From the NCBI GenBank assembly GCA_017431345.1, contig JAFRLH010000056.1, positions 1 through 51,283 of the forward strand: DNA of 51,283 nt, given 5' to 3'. Positions 8,175-18,818 of the stretch are shown in pieces. The notes under the pieces were generated by a model. That model made no database searches and was not told the DNA's origin. It saw nothing but the letters and a program-made list of their open reading frames with translations. The position numbers were made by a program, and so were the translations under genes. Numbering within the stretch: the first letter of the stretch is position 1; every line of letters starts with the position of its first letter. The DNA comes from Lachnospiraceae bacterium. GTDB taxonomy: Bacteria > Bacillota > Clostridia > Lachnospirales > Lachnospiraceae.

Positions 8175-9191
8175 TCATTTCACCCGCCTTGCCGTAATGC
8201 TCACCCAGCCTCCGTCATGTTCTGTCCCGAGGACTTCATATTCCGGCCGCGCCTTGATCGCCGCCAGTACTTCCGCTTCCTTTTCGGCTACGATTCCCGA
8301 ACTGATCCAGACCGCGCCCGGTTTCAGATGTCTGTACATGATCCCGGCCAGTGCAATGATCACCGGCGCAAGGATGTTCGACACGACCAGATCGTATTTC
8401 TCATAGCCGATCTCTTCCCTTAAGGCGGCGTCCTCCAGAATATTTCCGCCGAAAACGCTGATCCTGCCCTCGCATGCCTCATTCAGTGCAGCGTTTTCCT
8501 CTGTCGCTCTGACTGCTTCGGGATCAATGTCACAGGCCGTGACATTGTCTGCGCCAAGCACAGCGGCTGCTATGGCAAGTATACCACTTCCACACCCGGC
8601 GTCAAATACTGTCATCCCCGGCCTTATATATTTCTGCATGCCGGACAGGCACAGCCTCGTTGTTTCGTGGATCCCGGTCCCGAACGCCGTGCCCGGATCG
8701 AGGATCACGACAGGACCGTCATGCGGAACATCCTCTTCCCAGACGGGTTTGATCAGGACGTTTCCGAGCACGAACGGTTTGAAGAACTCCTTGTAAGCGT
8801 TCATCCAGTCCGCATCCTCCGTCTCGGAGATCTCTATTTCGCCCGTACCGATATCCATATAGGAAGAAATATCTGCAAGGCCGCTCTTCACCGCTTCCAT
8901 GAGTTCCTCAAACGGCATGTCCGGCTCGTCCTGGCTTCTAACGGTGTCGCCGCTCTGAAAGGATGCTTCCTTCGTTTCCTCATCCGCGGAGAGATAAAAA
9001 CTGACTTTTGCCGTGCCGTCATCCGGCGGGAGATCAGGAAGAATGTCGATGAACATTCCCTTCGTTTCTTCTTCGGAGATGGGGACGTTGTCCTCGATCT
9101 CGATGCCGCAGACGCCAAGACCTGCAAGCATGTCGGAGATGAGGTCGACAGCCTGCGTGGTGGTGGTGATTTTAATTTGTTTCCACTTCAT
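8175..9191 (-). CDS. prmA: ribosomal protein L11 methyltransferase
   Basis: PrmA is an SAM-dependent methyltransferase that modifies ribosomal protein L11. The N-terminal substrate-recognition domain (MKWKQIKITTTTQAVDLISDML) is followed by the methyltransferase fold with DPGTAFGTGIHETTRLCL (about 170), the SAM loop VFDAGCGSGILAIAA (about 196-210), CDIDPEAV (about 220) and the catalytic-site NILAPVI (about 270). The length of 338 is usual for Firmicutes, where the N-terminal part carries an extra insertion. It starts 12 nt after dnaJ, the arrangement known from many Gram-positive dnaK operons. Confidence 0.95.
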   Translation of the reverse strand: MKWKQIKITTTTQAVDLISDMLAGLGVCGIEIEDNVPISEEETKGMFIDILPDLPPDDGTAKVSFYLSADEETKEASFQSGDTVRSQDEPDMPFEELMEAVKSGLADISSYMDIGTGEIEISETEDADWMNAYKEFFKPFVLGNVLIKPVWEEDVPHDGPVVILDPGTAFGTGIHETTRLCLSGMQKYIRPGMTVFDAGCGSGILAIAAAVLGADNVTACDIDPEAVRATEENAALNEACEGRISVFGGNILEDAALREEIGYEKYDLVVSNILAPVIIALAGIMYRHLKPGAVWISSGIVAEKEAEVLAAIKARPEYEVLGTEHDGGWVSITARRVK

Positions 9192-9203
9192 GGGACTTCT
9201 CCG

Positions 9204-10379
9204 TCAGCTGAAAAATCTTTTCTTTTTATGTTTCGTCTCTGTATTTCCGCTGCCGCTGCCGCTTCCGTCCGGCTTCTTTCCGGTCATCAGCTCGTCAAAC
9301 GCGCGCAGCGCCGCCTTTTGCTCCTCGTTCATCTTCTCAGGCACATTCACGACCAGCGTTACATAATGATCTCCCCTGAGATTGCTGTTCCTCAGATAAG
9401 GAACCCCTTTTCCGCGGAGCCTTACTCTCGTATCCGTCTGTGTGCCGGGTTTCACTTCATACTCCACCTGGCCGTCGACAGTGTTGATCCGGATCGTCCC
9501 GCCGAGCGCTGCCTGTGCAAAACTGATCGGAACGGTAGAATAAATGTTGGTATCCTGGCGCTTGAAGGTCGGATGATTGCTTACCGCGATCTCCACGAGC
9601 AGATCACCGCGTTCGCCGCCGTTCACGCCGGGTTCGCCCTTGCCCCTGATCCTGATGCTCTGGCCGTGATCGATGCCGGCAGGCACAGACACCTGGATCT
9701 TCTTTCTGGACTGGGTGTATCCTGTACCATAGCAGTGGGGGCATTTCTCCTTGATGATCGTGCCCTTGCCGCCGCAGTCCGGGCAGGGCTGGACATTTCT
9801 GACCATGCCGAACATGGACTGCTGGGTATAAACGACCTGGCCGGAGCCGCCGCACTTGGAGCAGGTGACAGGCGAAGTTCCTTCCTTCGCACCCGTACCG
9901 TGGCAGTGCGTACATTCGTCCTTCAGGTTCATCTCGATCTCTTTTTCACATCCGAAAACAGCCTCGTTGAACGAGATCCTGATGCCGGTGCGCAGATTTG
10001 CGCCCTTCATCGGCGCATTTGCTCTCCTCGCACCGCCCCTGGTCCCGAAGCCGCCGCCGAAAAGATCCCCGAAGATATCGCCGAAGCCGCCGAAAATATC
10101 CGAGAAATCAGCAGAATTGAAATCAAAGCCGCCCGCGCCGGGACCGCCGTTCTCAAAAGCTGCGTGACCGAACTGGTCATACTGTTTTCTCTTCTCCGGA
10201 TCGGAAAGCACCGCGTAGGCTTCGGAGGCTTCCTTGAACTTCTCCGCTGCCGTTTCATCGCCGGGGTTAGCATCCGGATGATATTTTTTTGCAAGCTGTC
10301 TGTAGGCATGCTTCAGGGTGGAATCATCCGCGTCTTTCGCTACGCCCAGCACCTCGTAATAATCTCTTTTATCTGCCAT
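9204..10379 (-). CDS. dnaJ: chaperone protein DnaJ
   Basis: DnaJ is the J-domain co-chaperone that delivers clients to DnaK and stimulates its ATPase. The J domain (1-70) has the HPD motif ([10 protein letters not shown]). It is followed by a Gly/Phe-rich linker (about 75-120), four zinc-binding CXXCXGXG repeats ([32 protein letters not shown], about 146-212) and the C-terminal peptide-binding domains. I place the start at 10379 (391 aa, [10 protein letters not shown]) instead of 10400. This N-terminus is the family one, and AAAGGG lies 8 nt before it. It is separated from dnaK by a long hairpin. Confidence 0.97.
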   Translation of the reverse strand: MADKRDYYEVLGVAKDADDSTLKHAYRQLAKKYHPDANPGDETAAEKFKEASEAYAVLSDPEKRKQYDQFGHAAFENGGPGAGGFDFNSADFSDIFGGFGDIFGDLFGGGFGTRGGARRANAPMKGANLRTGIRISFNEAVFGCEKEIEMNLKDECTHCHGTGAKEGTSPVTCSKCGGSGQVVYTQQSMFGMVRNVQPCPDCGGKGTIIKEKCPHCYGTGYTQSRKKIQVSVPAGIDHGQSIRIRGKGEPGVNGGERGDLLVEIAVSNHPTFKRQDTNIYSTVPISFAQAALGGTIRINTVDGQVEYEVKPGTQTDTRVRLRGKGVPYLRNSNLRGDHYVTLVVNVPEKMNEEQKAALRAFDELMTGKKPDGSGSGSGNTETKHKKKRFFS

Positions 10380-10400
10380 TGTTTTAACCCTTTGTATCAC

Positions 10401-10437
10401 GCGGAAAGCCTACGGTCATGAACCGCAGGCTTTCCGC
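10401..10437 (-). other. intercistronic stem-loop between dnaK and dnaJ
   Basis: GCGGAAAGCCT (401-411) pairs perfectly with AGGCTTTCCGC (427-437). The inner CGGT/ACCG pairs continue the stem across one mismatch to a 5-nt loop. No T-run follows in the direction of transcription, so it is unlikely to be a simple terminator. It more likely partly attenuates or processes the transcript, giving less dnaJ than dnaK. Confidence 0.7.
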
Positions 10438-10466
10438 CGTATTTTCAATTCTGCCGATTATAAATA

Positions 10467-12952
<2,486 letters not shown>

Positions 12953-12963
12953 AAGGCTTCCTC

Positions 12964-14010
12964 CTAACTGTCATTCTCATCGGAGAAGATCACATCCAGC
13001 TGCGACATGGTGTCCTTCAGGGTATCCACAACTTTCTGATAATCCATTCTCTTCGGCCCGATGATGCCGATCTTGCCCTGCACACCCTCGCCCAGCTCAT
13101 AGGTGGCGGTAACAACGCTGCAGTCCTTCATGGAATCCACCGGCACTTCATCGCCGATGTAGACCTGGATGTCATGCCTGCCGTCTTCCCCGTCCACGCT
13201 GCTGACGATATTTCCGAGCGGTTCCTTCTCTTCCAGCGTGCTGATCAGCTCACTGGCTTTATCGCCGCCGGTCAGCTCCGGATATTTGAAGATGTTCGGC
13301 GCACCGCTCGTGAAAATGCGCATCTTGTCATTTTCCCTGATCGATTCGGCGACTGCGTCAAGGACCTTGTTGATGATCTCGGCATGCTCATCGTCTTCAT
13401 GCTTGATCTTCGAGATGATCTCCAGACTGATCTCATCCATCGTAAGGCCCGCAAGGTTCTGATTGAGCAGGATATTGAGCCCCAGCAGACTTTCCTGGGA
13501 CATATCCTCTCCGATATTCAGGATATTGTTCTTGACGATATTTCCTTCACTGACGACCACCGCCAGGATCCGGCCCTCTCCCATCGGGGAGAGCTGTATG
13601 AACTTGAGCTTCGTCTTCTGATACTTCGGCCCGGTGATCATCGCGGCGTAATTTGTGTTCGCCGCCAGGATCCTGGCCATCTGCATCAGCAGTTCCTCAA
13701 CTCTGTCCACACGCTTGATCAGGAACTGGTTCTCCGACCGCTGCTCGGCCGGCAGCGCCCGCTCAGAGAGCATCCTGTCCACGTAAAGCCTGTAGCCTTT
13801 ATCCGTGGGGATCCGGCCTGCGGATGTATGCGGCTGTACGATATATCCCATCTCCTCCAGATCAGACATCTCGTTCCTGATCGTGGCGGGAGAAAGCTTC
13901 ACATCCAGATATTTGGAAATCGTTCTCGAGCCCACCGGCTCGCCGCTCTCCTGGTAATTCTGAATGATCGCATACAGGATCTTTTCCTTTCGCGCGTCCA
14001 GCGTCGGCAT
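12964..14010 (-). CDS. hrcA: heat-inducible transcription repressor HrcA
   Basis: HrcA binds the CIRCE operator and represses class I heat-shock genes, with GroEL acting as its folding modulator in characterised species. The 348-residue protein has the N-terminal winged helix (MPTLDARKEKILYAIIQNYQ; GSRTISKYLDVKLSPATIRNEMSDLEE; the HTSAGRIPTDKGYRLYVD loop, about 60-77) and the C-terminal HrcA domain ending in IGIIGPKRMDYQKVVDTL. It is the first gene of its operon and follows AAAGGAGAG. A CIRCE element lies 72 bp before the ATG, so it is expected to repress itself and the whole chaperone operon. Confidence 0.98.
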   Translation of the reverse strand: MPTLDARKEKILYAIIQNYQESGEPVGSRTISKYLDVKLSPATIRNEMSDLEEMGYIVQPHTSAGRIPTDKGYRLYVDRMLSERALPAEQRSENQFLIKRVDRVEELLMQMARILAANTNYAAMITGPKYQKTKLKFIQLSPMGEGRILAVVVSEGNIVKNNILNIGEDMSQESLLGLNILLNQNLAGLTMDEISLEIISKIKHEDDEHAEIINKVLDAVAESIRENDKMRIFTSGAPNIFKYPELTGGDKASELISTLEEKEPLGNIVSSVDGEDGRHDIQVYIGDEVPVDSMKDCSVVTATYELGEGVQGKIGIIGPKRMDYQKVVDTLKDTMSQLDVIFSDENDS

Positions 14011-14082
14011 GATACTCTCCTTTCGGCAATCTCTTCAGACCGTCTGCAGGGATCATCTGGATCCTGCCCTGTCTGAAGATTG

Positions 14083-14109
14083 TTAGCACTCAATCGGTTA
14101 GAGTGCTAA
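14083..14109 (-). promoter_or_regulatory. CIRCE operator
   Basis: TTAGCACTC (14083-14091), nine nucleotides, GAGTGCTAA (14101-14109): an exact match to the CIRCE consensus bound by HrcA. It lies just downstream of the -10 box, covering the start of the transcript. Confidence 0.97.
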
Positions 14110-14121
14110 TACGCTATAAGT

Positions 14122-14150
14122 AAGATACCACCCGCATTGACCTTTGTCAA
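14122..14150 (-). promoter_or_regulatory. hrcA operon promoter
   Basis: Minus-strand TTGACA (14145-14150), 17-nt spacer and TATCTT (14122-14127). The CIRCE element begins 12 bp after the -10 box. The combination gives a vegetative promoter relieved by heat through HrcA. Confidence 0.85.
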
Positions 14151-14196
14151 CCGGTTTAGAATGTTTTTTCACAATCTTTTCATCATTTCCGGAAGC

Positions 14197-14350
14197 GGCA
14201 GGGAACTGCTGTTCCCGGTTCTTCCGCTTTCCCGCCTACGGCAGGGAATTCCTGTTCCTGGTTCTTCCGCTTTCCCGCCGGCAGCAGGGAATTCCTGTTC
14301 CTGGTTCTTCCGCTTTCCCGCCTACGGCAGGGAATTTCTGTTCTTTGTTC
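14197..14350. repeat. 43-bp tandem repeat, about 3.5 copies
   Basis: The motif GCAGGGAA recurs at 14198, 14241, 14284 and 14327, an exact 43-bp period. Each unit holds GTTCYYGGTTCTTCCGCTTT and CCCGCC. The third junction differs (GGCA in place of TACG). The period is not a multiple of three and no spacers are present, so it is neither coding nor a CRISPR. It lies between the hrcA promoter and the glpK 3' end. Confidence 0.9.
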
Positions 14351-14458
14351 AGACAGCAGGCTTTTCAACCAAATATACATCCCCGCTTTTTTGCGGAAAT
14401 CACTGCAATTATTGATTGAAGCACATTATTGTTCATATTATTGATAAAACCAAAATAA

Positions 14459-14511
14459 ATACATCCTTTTTTCCGGCTTAACATTTCGTTTCCCGTTTAA
14501 AAAGGATGTAT
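14459..14511 (-). terminator. 13-bp inverted repeat, possible glpK terminator
   Basis: ATACATCCTTTTT (459-471) and AAAAAGGATGTAT (499-511) are perfect inverted repeats around a 27-nt loop. On the minus strand the stem is followed by TTATTTTGGTTTT. It lies about 160 nt after the glpK stop in an AT-rich stretch. The region between it and glpK (14512-14669) holds nothing else I can identify. Confidence 0.4.
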
Positions 14512-14669
14512 AAATCAAAAGTTTGATTCAGATATGAACAATCAGCAGTTTTTCAGGCGTCCAGCACTTTATCACAAACACACATGGGGGTGTATTCTTT
14601 TTTATTTCGTACTGTATATGAACAAATACTGCTCATTTCGCCCTTCAGCAGTCTTTGCTCCCCGTCTCC

Positions 14670-16163
14670 TTACTCGCTCTCCCAGCGCATCGCCCGCTTC
14701 ACGGCTTTCTTCCAGCCGGCATAAAGCTCCTGTCTCTTCTCCGCGCTCATTTCCGGCACGAATTCCCTTCCGCAGGCCCAGTTGCTCTTGATTTCTTCCG
14801 TATCTTTATAGAACCCCACAGCAAGGCCTGCCAGATAAGCCGCCCCGAGCGCAGTCGTCTCCAGGCAGGTCGGCCTGATCACGTGGGCATTCAGGATATC
14901 CGCCTGGAATTCCATCAGGAAATTATTCGCGGCAGCGCCGCCGTCCACCTTGAGCGCCGCAAGCGCCACACCGGCATCCGCTTCCATGGCTTTGATCAGA
15001 TCCGCTGCCTGATAAGCAAGCGATTCCACAGCCGCTCGCACGATATGATCCCGGCCCGCGCCTCTGGTGAGACCGAGGATCGATCCTCTGGCATACTGAT
15101 CCCAGTACGGCGCACCGAGTCCGGTGAATGCCGGCACCACATACACGCCGTTCGTATCCGGCACTCTCCGGCAGCAGTCTTCCGACTCCGCAGCCGTCCT
15201 GATCAGTCCCAGCTCATCCCGCAGCCATTTGATCACTGCGCCGGCAACGAACACGCTCCCCTCCAGCGCATATCTGACTTCCGCATCCGGCGAAGCCGCA
15301 ATTGTCGTCAGCAGGCCGTTCCCGCTCCTGACAGCATCCTTCCCTGTATTCATCAGCAGGAAACAGCCGGTGCCGTAAGTATTCTTGACCTCTCCCGGCT
15401 CAAAGCAGCATTGTCCGAACAGGGCCGACTGCTGGTCGCCTGCCACGCCGGCGATCGGAATACCGTCCTCGATCCGGCAGCCCTTCGTATAACCGAAGAC
15501 ATGGGACGATGGATGCACTGCCGGCAGCATCGACGCCGGGATATTCAGCTTCGCCAGGATCTCTTCATCCCAGCACAGCCGGTGAATGTCATAAAGCATA
15601 GTGCGGGACGCATTCGTACGGTCTGTCGCATGCACCGCGCCGCCCGTCAGTTTCCAGATCAGCCAGGTGTCCACTGTGCCGAACAGGAGGTCTCCCGCTT
15701 CCGCGCGCTCCCGCGCACCGGGCACATTGTCCAGGATCCATCTAATCTTCGTGCCGGAAAAATAGGCGTCCGGGATCAGGCCGGTCTTTTCTCTGATCAC
15801 GTCCCCGAAGCCGTCCTTCACCAGCCGGTCCACCATTTCAGATGTCCTGCGGCACTGCCAGACGATGGCATTGCAGACCGGTTCGCCGGTCTTCTTATCC
15901 CAGACGATCGTCGTCTCACGCTGGTTCGTGATGCCGATGGCGGCAATATCACTGCCGTGCATGCCTGCTGTCTGCATGGCTTTGGCCGCAACAGCAATCT
16001 GTGTGTCCCAGATCTCCATCGGATCATGCTCGACCCAGCCGGGCTTCGGGAAGATCTGCGTGAATTCTTTCTGGGCAAGGCTGATGATATTTCCTTCCTT
16101 ATCAAAAATGATGCAGCGGGAACTGGTCGTGCCCTGGTCGAATGTCATTAAGTACTTTCCCAT
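14670..16163 (-). CDS. glpK: glycerol kinase
   Basis: GlpK phosphorylates glycerol to glycerol-3-phosphate. The 497-residue FGGY-family kinase starts with [21 protein letters not shown] (4-24) and has [28 protein letters not shown] (about 80-107), the ATP-site stretch [15 protein letters not shown] (about 241-255) and [22 protein letters not shown] (about 364-385). The length is normal. It is monocistronic here, with no glpF or glpD neighbour. The 5' leader holds a strong GC-rich palindrome followed by TTTT immediately before the ribosome binding site AAAGGAG, suggesting control by antitermination. The bacillary histidine-phosphorylation site was not checked. Confidence 0.97.
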   Translation of the reverse strand: MGKYLMTFDQGTTSSRCIIFDKEGNIISLAQKEFTQIFPKPGWVEHDPMEIWDTQIAVAAKAMQTAGMHGSDIAAIGITNQRETTIVWDKKTGEPVCNAIVWQCRRTSEMVDRLVKDGFGDVIREKTGLIPDAYFSGTKIRWILDNVPGARERAEAGDLLFGTVDTWLIWKLTGGAVHATDRTNASRTMLYDIHRLCWDEEILAKLNIPASMLPAVHPSSHVFGYTKGCRIEDGIPIAGVAGDQQSALFGQCCFEPGEVKNTYGTGCFLLMNTGKDAVRSGNGLLTTIAASPDAEVRYALEGSVFVAGAVIKWLRDELGLIRTAAESEDCCRRVPDTNGVYVVPAFTGLGAPYWDQYARGSILGLTRGAGRDHIVRAAVESLAYQAADLIKAMEADAGVALAALKVDGGAAANNFLMEFQADILNAHVIRPTCLETTALGAAYLAGLAVGFYKDTEEIKSNWACGREFVPEMSAEKRQELYAGWKKAVKRAMRWESE

Positions 16164-16182
16164 ATCTTCTCCTTTATAAAAG

Positions 16183-16200
16183 CAGCAGCCGCGGCTGCTG
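16183..16200 (-). promoter_or_regulatory. palindromic terminator/attenuator in the glpK leader
   Basis: CAGCAGCCGCGGCTGCTG is a perfect 18-bp palindrome, followed on the minus strand by CTTTTAT and then the glpK ribosome binding site. A stem-loop plus T-run this close to the gene could stop transcription before glpK or hide the start. In Bacillus, GlpP antitermination works at such glp leaders, but no GlpP is visible here. Confidence 0.5.
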
Positions 16201-16217
16201 TGCCGCTCTGAACGTTA

Positions 16218-16270
16218 GTGTAGGGCTGTCATCCTGAGCCTGCCGAAGGATCTTCGCCCTGCATCAGGCG
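16218..16270. repeat. dispersed repeat of the TGTCATCCTGAGC type
   Basis: The segment contains TGTCATCCTGAGC, then GAAGGATCTTC and CCTGCATCAGGCGG. It resembles a motif found between genes of many unrelated bacteria. It adjoins the 27-bp tandem array and seems to share its core (GTCAT.CTGAGC). Confidence 0.55.
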
Positions 16271-16308
16271 GTTTTGCTGAAGCCGAAGAACATACTCGGT
16301 GGATACTT

Positions 16309-16430
16309 CGACGCGCTTCGCTTGCTCAGTATGACAGACGCGCTTCGCTTGCTCAGTATGACAGACACGCTTCGCTTGCTCAGTACGACAGACACGCTTC
16401 GCTCGCTCAGTATGACAGACTTGCTTCGTG
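16309..16430. repeat. 27-bp tandem repeat, about 4.5 copies
   Basis: CGCTTCG recurs at 16314, 16341, 16368 and 16395 and in variant form (TGCTTCG) at 16422, an exact 27-bp period. Each unit has CTTGCTCAGTATGACAGAC or a one-base variant. On the minus strand the unit reads through in frame as CHTEQAKRV repeats. This follows from the period being a multiple of three and does not show a gene. It lies in the region before glpK. Confidence 0.9.
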
Positions 16431-16442
16431 TCGCAGAGCCGG

Positions 16443-16901
16443 TCAGCTGAGTGTGTTCCCGTTATAAATGAACGGCGCATCGCCGCCCCAGAGCGCCTTC
16501 ATGAGCTTGGGATAAGCTTCGTCTGTAATGCCGAGCAGATTGTTGACGAGTTCAAAAACGATCTCTCCGGCGCCCTCTGGCGTCAGCACGGCATCGATGG
16601 CCGCTTCGATCATATCGTCGTCCTCATCGATCGAGAACTTGACCCAGCGGTAATCGTTGTTGAGGTTCGACATAACACGGTAAAGGTCCGGTTTCTTCGA
16701 AGCCGGCACAGGGGAACCGATGTTGAAAATGCGGATCGCGGCGGATTCATCATCATCGTCAAAGATCACGATGACTTCTGCCTGGCCCATATTGTCGAGT
16801 CCCATGACGCCGAGGCGCAGCGCCTTGCCGTCTTCTGTTTCATCATATTCAAAACCGTTGGCTTTGAGATAGGCTTTTGTTATTTCCATTGAAACGCCCA
16901 T
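16443..16901 (-). CDS. YbjN-like domain protein
   Basis: A 152-residue soluble acidic protein that fits the YbjN (type III secretion chaperone-like) fold. An N-terminal helix (ITKAYLKANGFEYDETEDGKALRLG) is followed by beta strands (AEVIVIFDDDDESAAIRIFNIG), then NDYRWVKFSIDEDDDMIEAAIDAVL and a C-terminal helix EIVFELVNNLLGITDEAYPKLMKALWG. The function of such proteins is poorly known. The start MGVSM is supported by GGAGG 8 nt upstream. It is transcribed toward glpK but is separated from it by repeats. Confidence 0.65.
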   Translation of the reverse strand: MGVSMEITKAYLKANGFEYDETEDGKALRLGVMGLDNMGQAEVIVIFDDDDESAAIRIFNIGSPVPASKKPDLYRVMSNLNNDYRWVKFSIDEDDDMIEAAIDAVLTPEGAGEIVFELVNNLLGITDEAYPKLMKALWGGDAPFIYNGNTLS

Positions 16902-16995
16902 GGTATTTCCTCCAGAATTTCTTTATTTGTGATAGTTTAGCACAATTCTAATGCTATGTAAAAACCTTTATTTTGCTCCGAATGACAAGCGCCGG

Positions 16996-17045
16996 TTTAT
17001 CATACCTGGGAGCACAGCGACGAAGGATCCACGCCCTGCATCATG
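16996..17045. repeat. degenerate copy of the dispersed repeat
   Basis: TCATACCTGGGAGC, then GACGAAGGATCCACGCCCTGCATCATGC resembles the 16218-16270 repeat (TCATCCTGAGC..GAAGGATC..GCCCTGCATCAGGC). It sits just after the MocR gene stop. Confidence 0.45.
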
Positions 17046-17050
17046 CAGCT

Positions 17051-18448
17051 TCACTGCGTCAGCCACACTTCCCCCAGCCGCCGCACGCCTTCCCGGATCT
17101 CCTCTTCACTCAGATTCGCGAACCCCAGCAGCACACTGCTGCTCTCCCGCGGCGTCAGAAAATATTCTGACACCCCGTAGATCTTCACGCCCGCTTCCTT
17201 CGCAGCAGCGATCAGCGCACTCTCTGCGCACCCGCTCTTCGAAGTGAGCCGCAGATACAGGCCGGCTCTTTCCCCGGATATCGCGAACCGGTTCCTGAGC
17301 GGCTGCAGCGCATCGATCAGCGCATCGTGCTTTCCTTTATACACGCCCCTCATGCGGTTCAGATGCCGTTCAAAATATCCGTCATCCATGAACTTCGCCA
17401 GCACTTCCTGATCGATCCTGGAGACCGTCTGCGAATAATACCCGCACTTTTCGTCAAAATCCCTGTTCAGGCTCTCCGGCAGCACCATAAAACTCACACG
17501 GATCGCCGGCGCAACAGTCTGTGAAAAGGTTCCGAGATAAACGATCGGATCCGAAACGCCGAGCGCCGACAGGGACGGAATCGGCTTTCCCCTGTATCTG
17601 AACTCGGAATCGTAATCATCCTCCATCAGATATCTTCCCGGTTTCTCCTCTGCCCATCGCAGCAGCTCCTGCCTTCTGTCTAACGGAAGCACAGCCCCTG
17701 TCGGGAACTGATGTGCCGGCATAACATATGCCATGTCCGCTTCCGTCTCCCGCAGTTTCTCCGTCTTCATCCCCTGCCTGTCCGTACTCACCGGAATGAT
17801 TTCATGCGACAGCCTTCTCAGCATCCTGCTCACATGCCTGTAAGTCGGATCTTCCACAGCCACGCGCCGGGCGCCCGTCAGCTGCGTGAGCAGCATCAGA
17901 AGATAGGCTGTACCCGCGCCGACCACCACCTGCTCCGGTCTTGCACGCATTCCCCTGGAGGAATTCAGATATCTGCAGATCGAAGCCCGCAGTCCGTATT
18001 CGCCCCGCGGATCACCGCCGGTCAGCACTTCCCGGTTCTCCTCGCTGAGGATCTCTCTTGCAAGCTTTCTCCATGTCGCGAACGGAAAATGCGCCACATC
18101 CACGCCGAAAGGCGCAAAATCCACGGCATATTCTTCTGTGTCCGCCTCTGTGTCCTGTGAAAACGATTCCTGCGCAGCCATATTTTCCACGGAATAATTC
18201 CACTGCAGGCCTGCGGCAAAATATCCTCTCTGCGGTTCAGGGATCAGGTACCCCTCCGCCGTCAGCTGGTCATACGCCGTCTGCACGGTATTTCTGCTCA
18301 CGGAAAGCGCGAGTGACAGTGCTCTGGTGGAGGGCAGTTTCTCCCCTTTGCGGATCCTGCCCGAAAGGATTTCCTTCTTTATATAAGAATAGATCTGCTC
18401 GTAGTACGGCGTTCCGCCGTCCCCGGCAAGCGGTATCGAAATCTCCAT
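17051..18448 (-). CDS. MocR/PdxR-type GntR regulator with aminotransferase-like domain lacking the PLP lysine
   Basis: MocR regulators fuse a GntR winged helix to a fold-type I aminotransferase domain that binds PLP and an amino acid effector. Residues 1-75 are the GntR domain (YYEQIYSYIKKEILSGRIRKGEKLPSTRALSLALSVSRNTVQTAY). Residues 110-465 are the aminotransferase-like domain, with PAHQFPTGAVLP and EDDYDSEFRYRG intact. The usual Schiff-base lysine in GTFSK is glutamine here (GTFSQTVAPAIR, Q310, codon CAG). It probably cannot form an internal aldimine and may bind a different ligand or bind PLP loosely. The gene is alone between hicB and YbjN. Its target is unknown, and no pdxST genes are in the window. 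Confidence 0.88.
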   Translation of the reverse strand: MEISIPLAGDGGTPYYEQIYSYIKKEILSGRIRKGEKLPSTRALSLALSVSRNTVQTAYDQLTAEGYLIPEPQRGYFAAGLQWNYSVENMAAQESFSQDTEADTEEYAVDFAPFGVDVAHFPFATWRKLAREILSEENREVLTGGDPRGEYGLRASICRYLNSSRGMRARPEQVVVGAGTAYLLMLLTQLTGARRVAVEDPTYRHVSRMLRRLSHEIIPVSTDRQGMKTEKLRETEADMAYVMPAHQFPTGAVLPLDRRQELLRWAEEKPGRYLMEDDYDSEFRYRGKPIPSLSALGVSDPIVYLGTFSQTVAPAIRVSFMVLPESLNRDFDEKCGYYSQTVSRIDQEVLAKFMDDGYFERHLNRMRGVYKGKHDALIDALQPLRNRFAISGERAGLYLRLTSKSGCAESALIAAAKEAGVKIYGVSEYFLTPRESSSVLLGFANLSEEEIREGVRRLGEVWLTQ

Positions 18449-18452
18449 GGCA

Positions 18453-18818
18453 CTATCCTTTTTTCCTCAAAGCATCATTTCTGGTCAAAAGGTACAGACA
18501 ATACTGATTCATGCTGGTTCCCTCTTCTTTTGCATGTTCCGAAAGTGCGCGATGAAGGCTTTTGGGAATGCGGAGTTTGAACTGTCCGGAATAATCTTCA
18601 TCCGAAGCAGGTTCAGGAATACACATTCCGTCTTCAAAAGCCGCCGTTATCCATGCAAGCTTTGCATCCTCTGCATTTTCAAGCGCGTCACGCATAGTAC
18701 TCCCTGAAGAAATGCATCCCGGCAGATCCGGGTATCGTGCTACAAATCCGCCTTCTTCGGGGTCGGAAAGAATCTCCAGACGATAGGGGAGTTTTCTATA
18801 ATACTCAATCGTTTTCAT
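18453..18818 (-). CDS. hicB: HicB-type antitoxin
   Basis: HicB neutralises the HicA mRNA interferase and represses the hicAB promoter. The 121-residue protein has the degenerate RNase H-like HicB fold (YRLEILSDPEEGGFVARYPDLPGCISSGSTMRDALENAEDAKLAWI, about 12-57). A C-terminal ribbon-helix-helix DNA-binding segment follows (SGQFKLRIPKSLHRALSEHAKEEGTSMNQYCLYLL, about 77-111). It overlaps the 3' end of hicA by 14 nt. It appears intact although the toxin gene upstream is frameshifted. Confidence 0.9.
   Translation of the reverse strand: MKTIEYYRKLPYRLEILSDPEEGGFVARYPDLPGCISSGSTMRDALENAEDAKLAWITAAFEDGMCIPEPASDEDYSGQFKLRIPKSLHRALSEHAKEEGTSMNQYCLYLLTRNDALRKKG

Noticed and set aside
9204-10400. DnaJ starting at 10400
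   Set aside because: The extra seven residues (MIQRVKT) are not part of the family N-terminus. AAAGGG is placed for the ATG at 10379.
8667-10421. Plus-strand open frame of 584 codons
   Set aside because: It is antisense to prmA and dnaJ, both complete and well recognised.
14197-14350. CRISPR-like array
   Set aside because: The 43-bp units are directly adjacent without unique spacers, and no cas genes are present.
14655-16151. Plus-strand open frame of 498 codons
   Set aside because: It is antisense to glpK and shows no domain.
16309-16430. CRISPR-like array
   Set aside because: The 27-bp units abut each other without spacers.
16229-16480. Minus-strand frame of 83 codons with CHTEQAKRV repeats
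   Set aside because: It is an artefact of a 27-bp tandem repeat (multiple of three). No RBS, no conserved domain, and it runs into the YbjN gene end.
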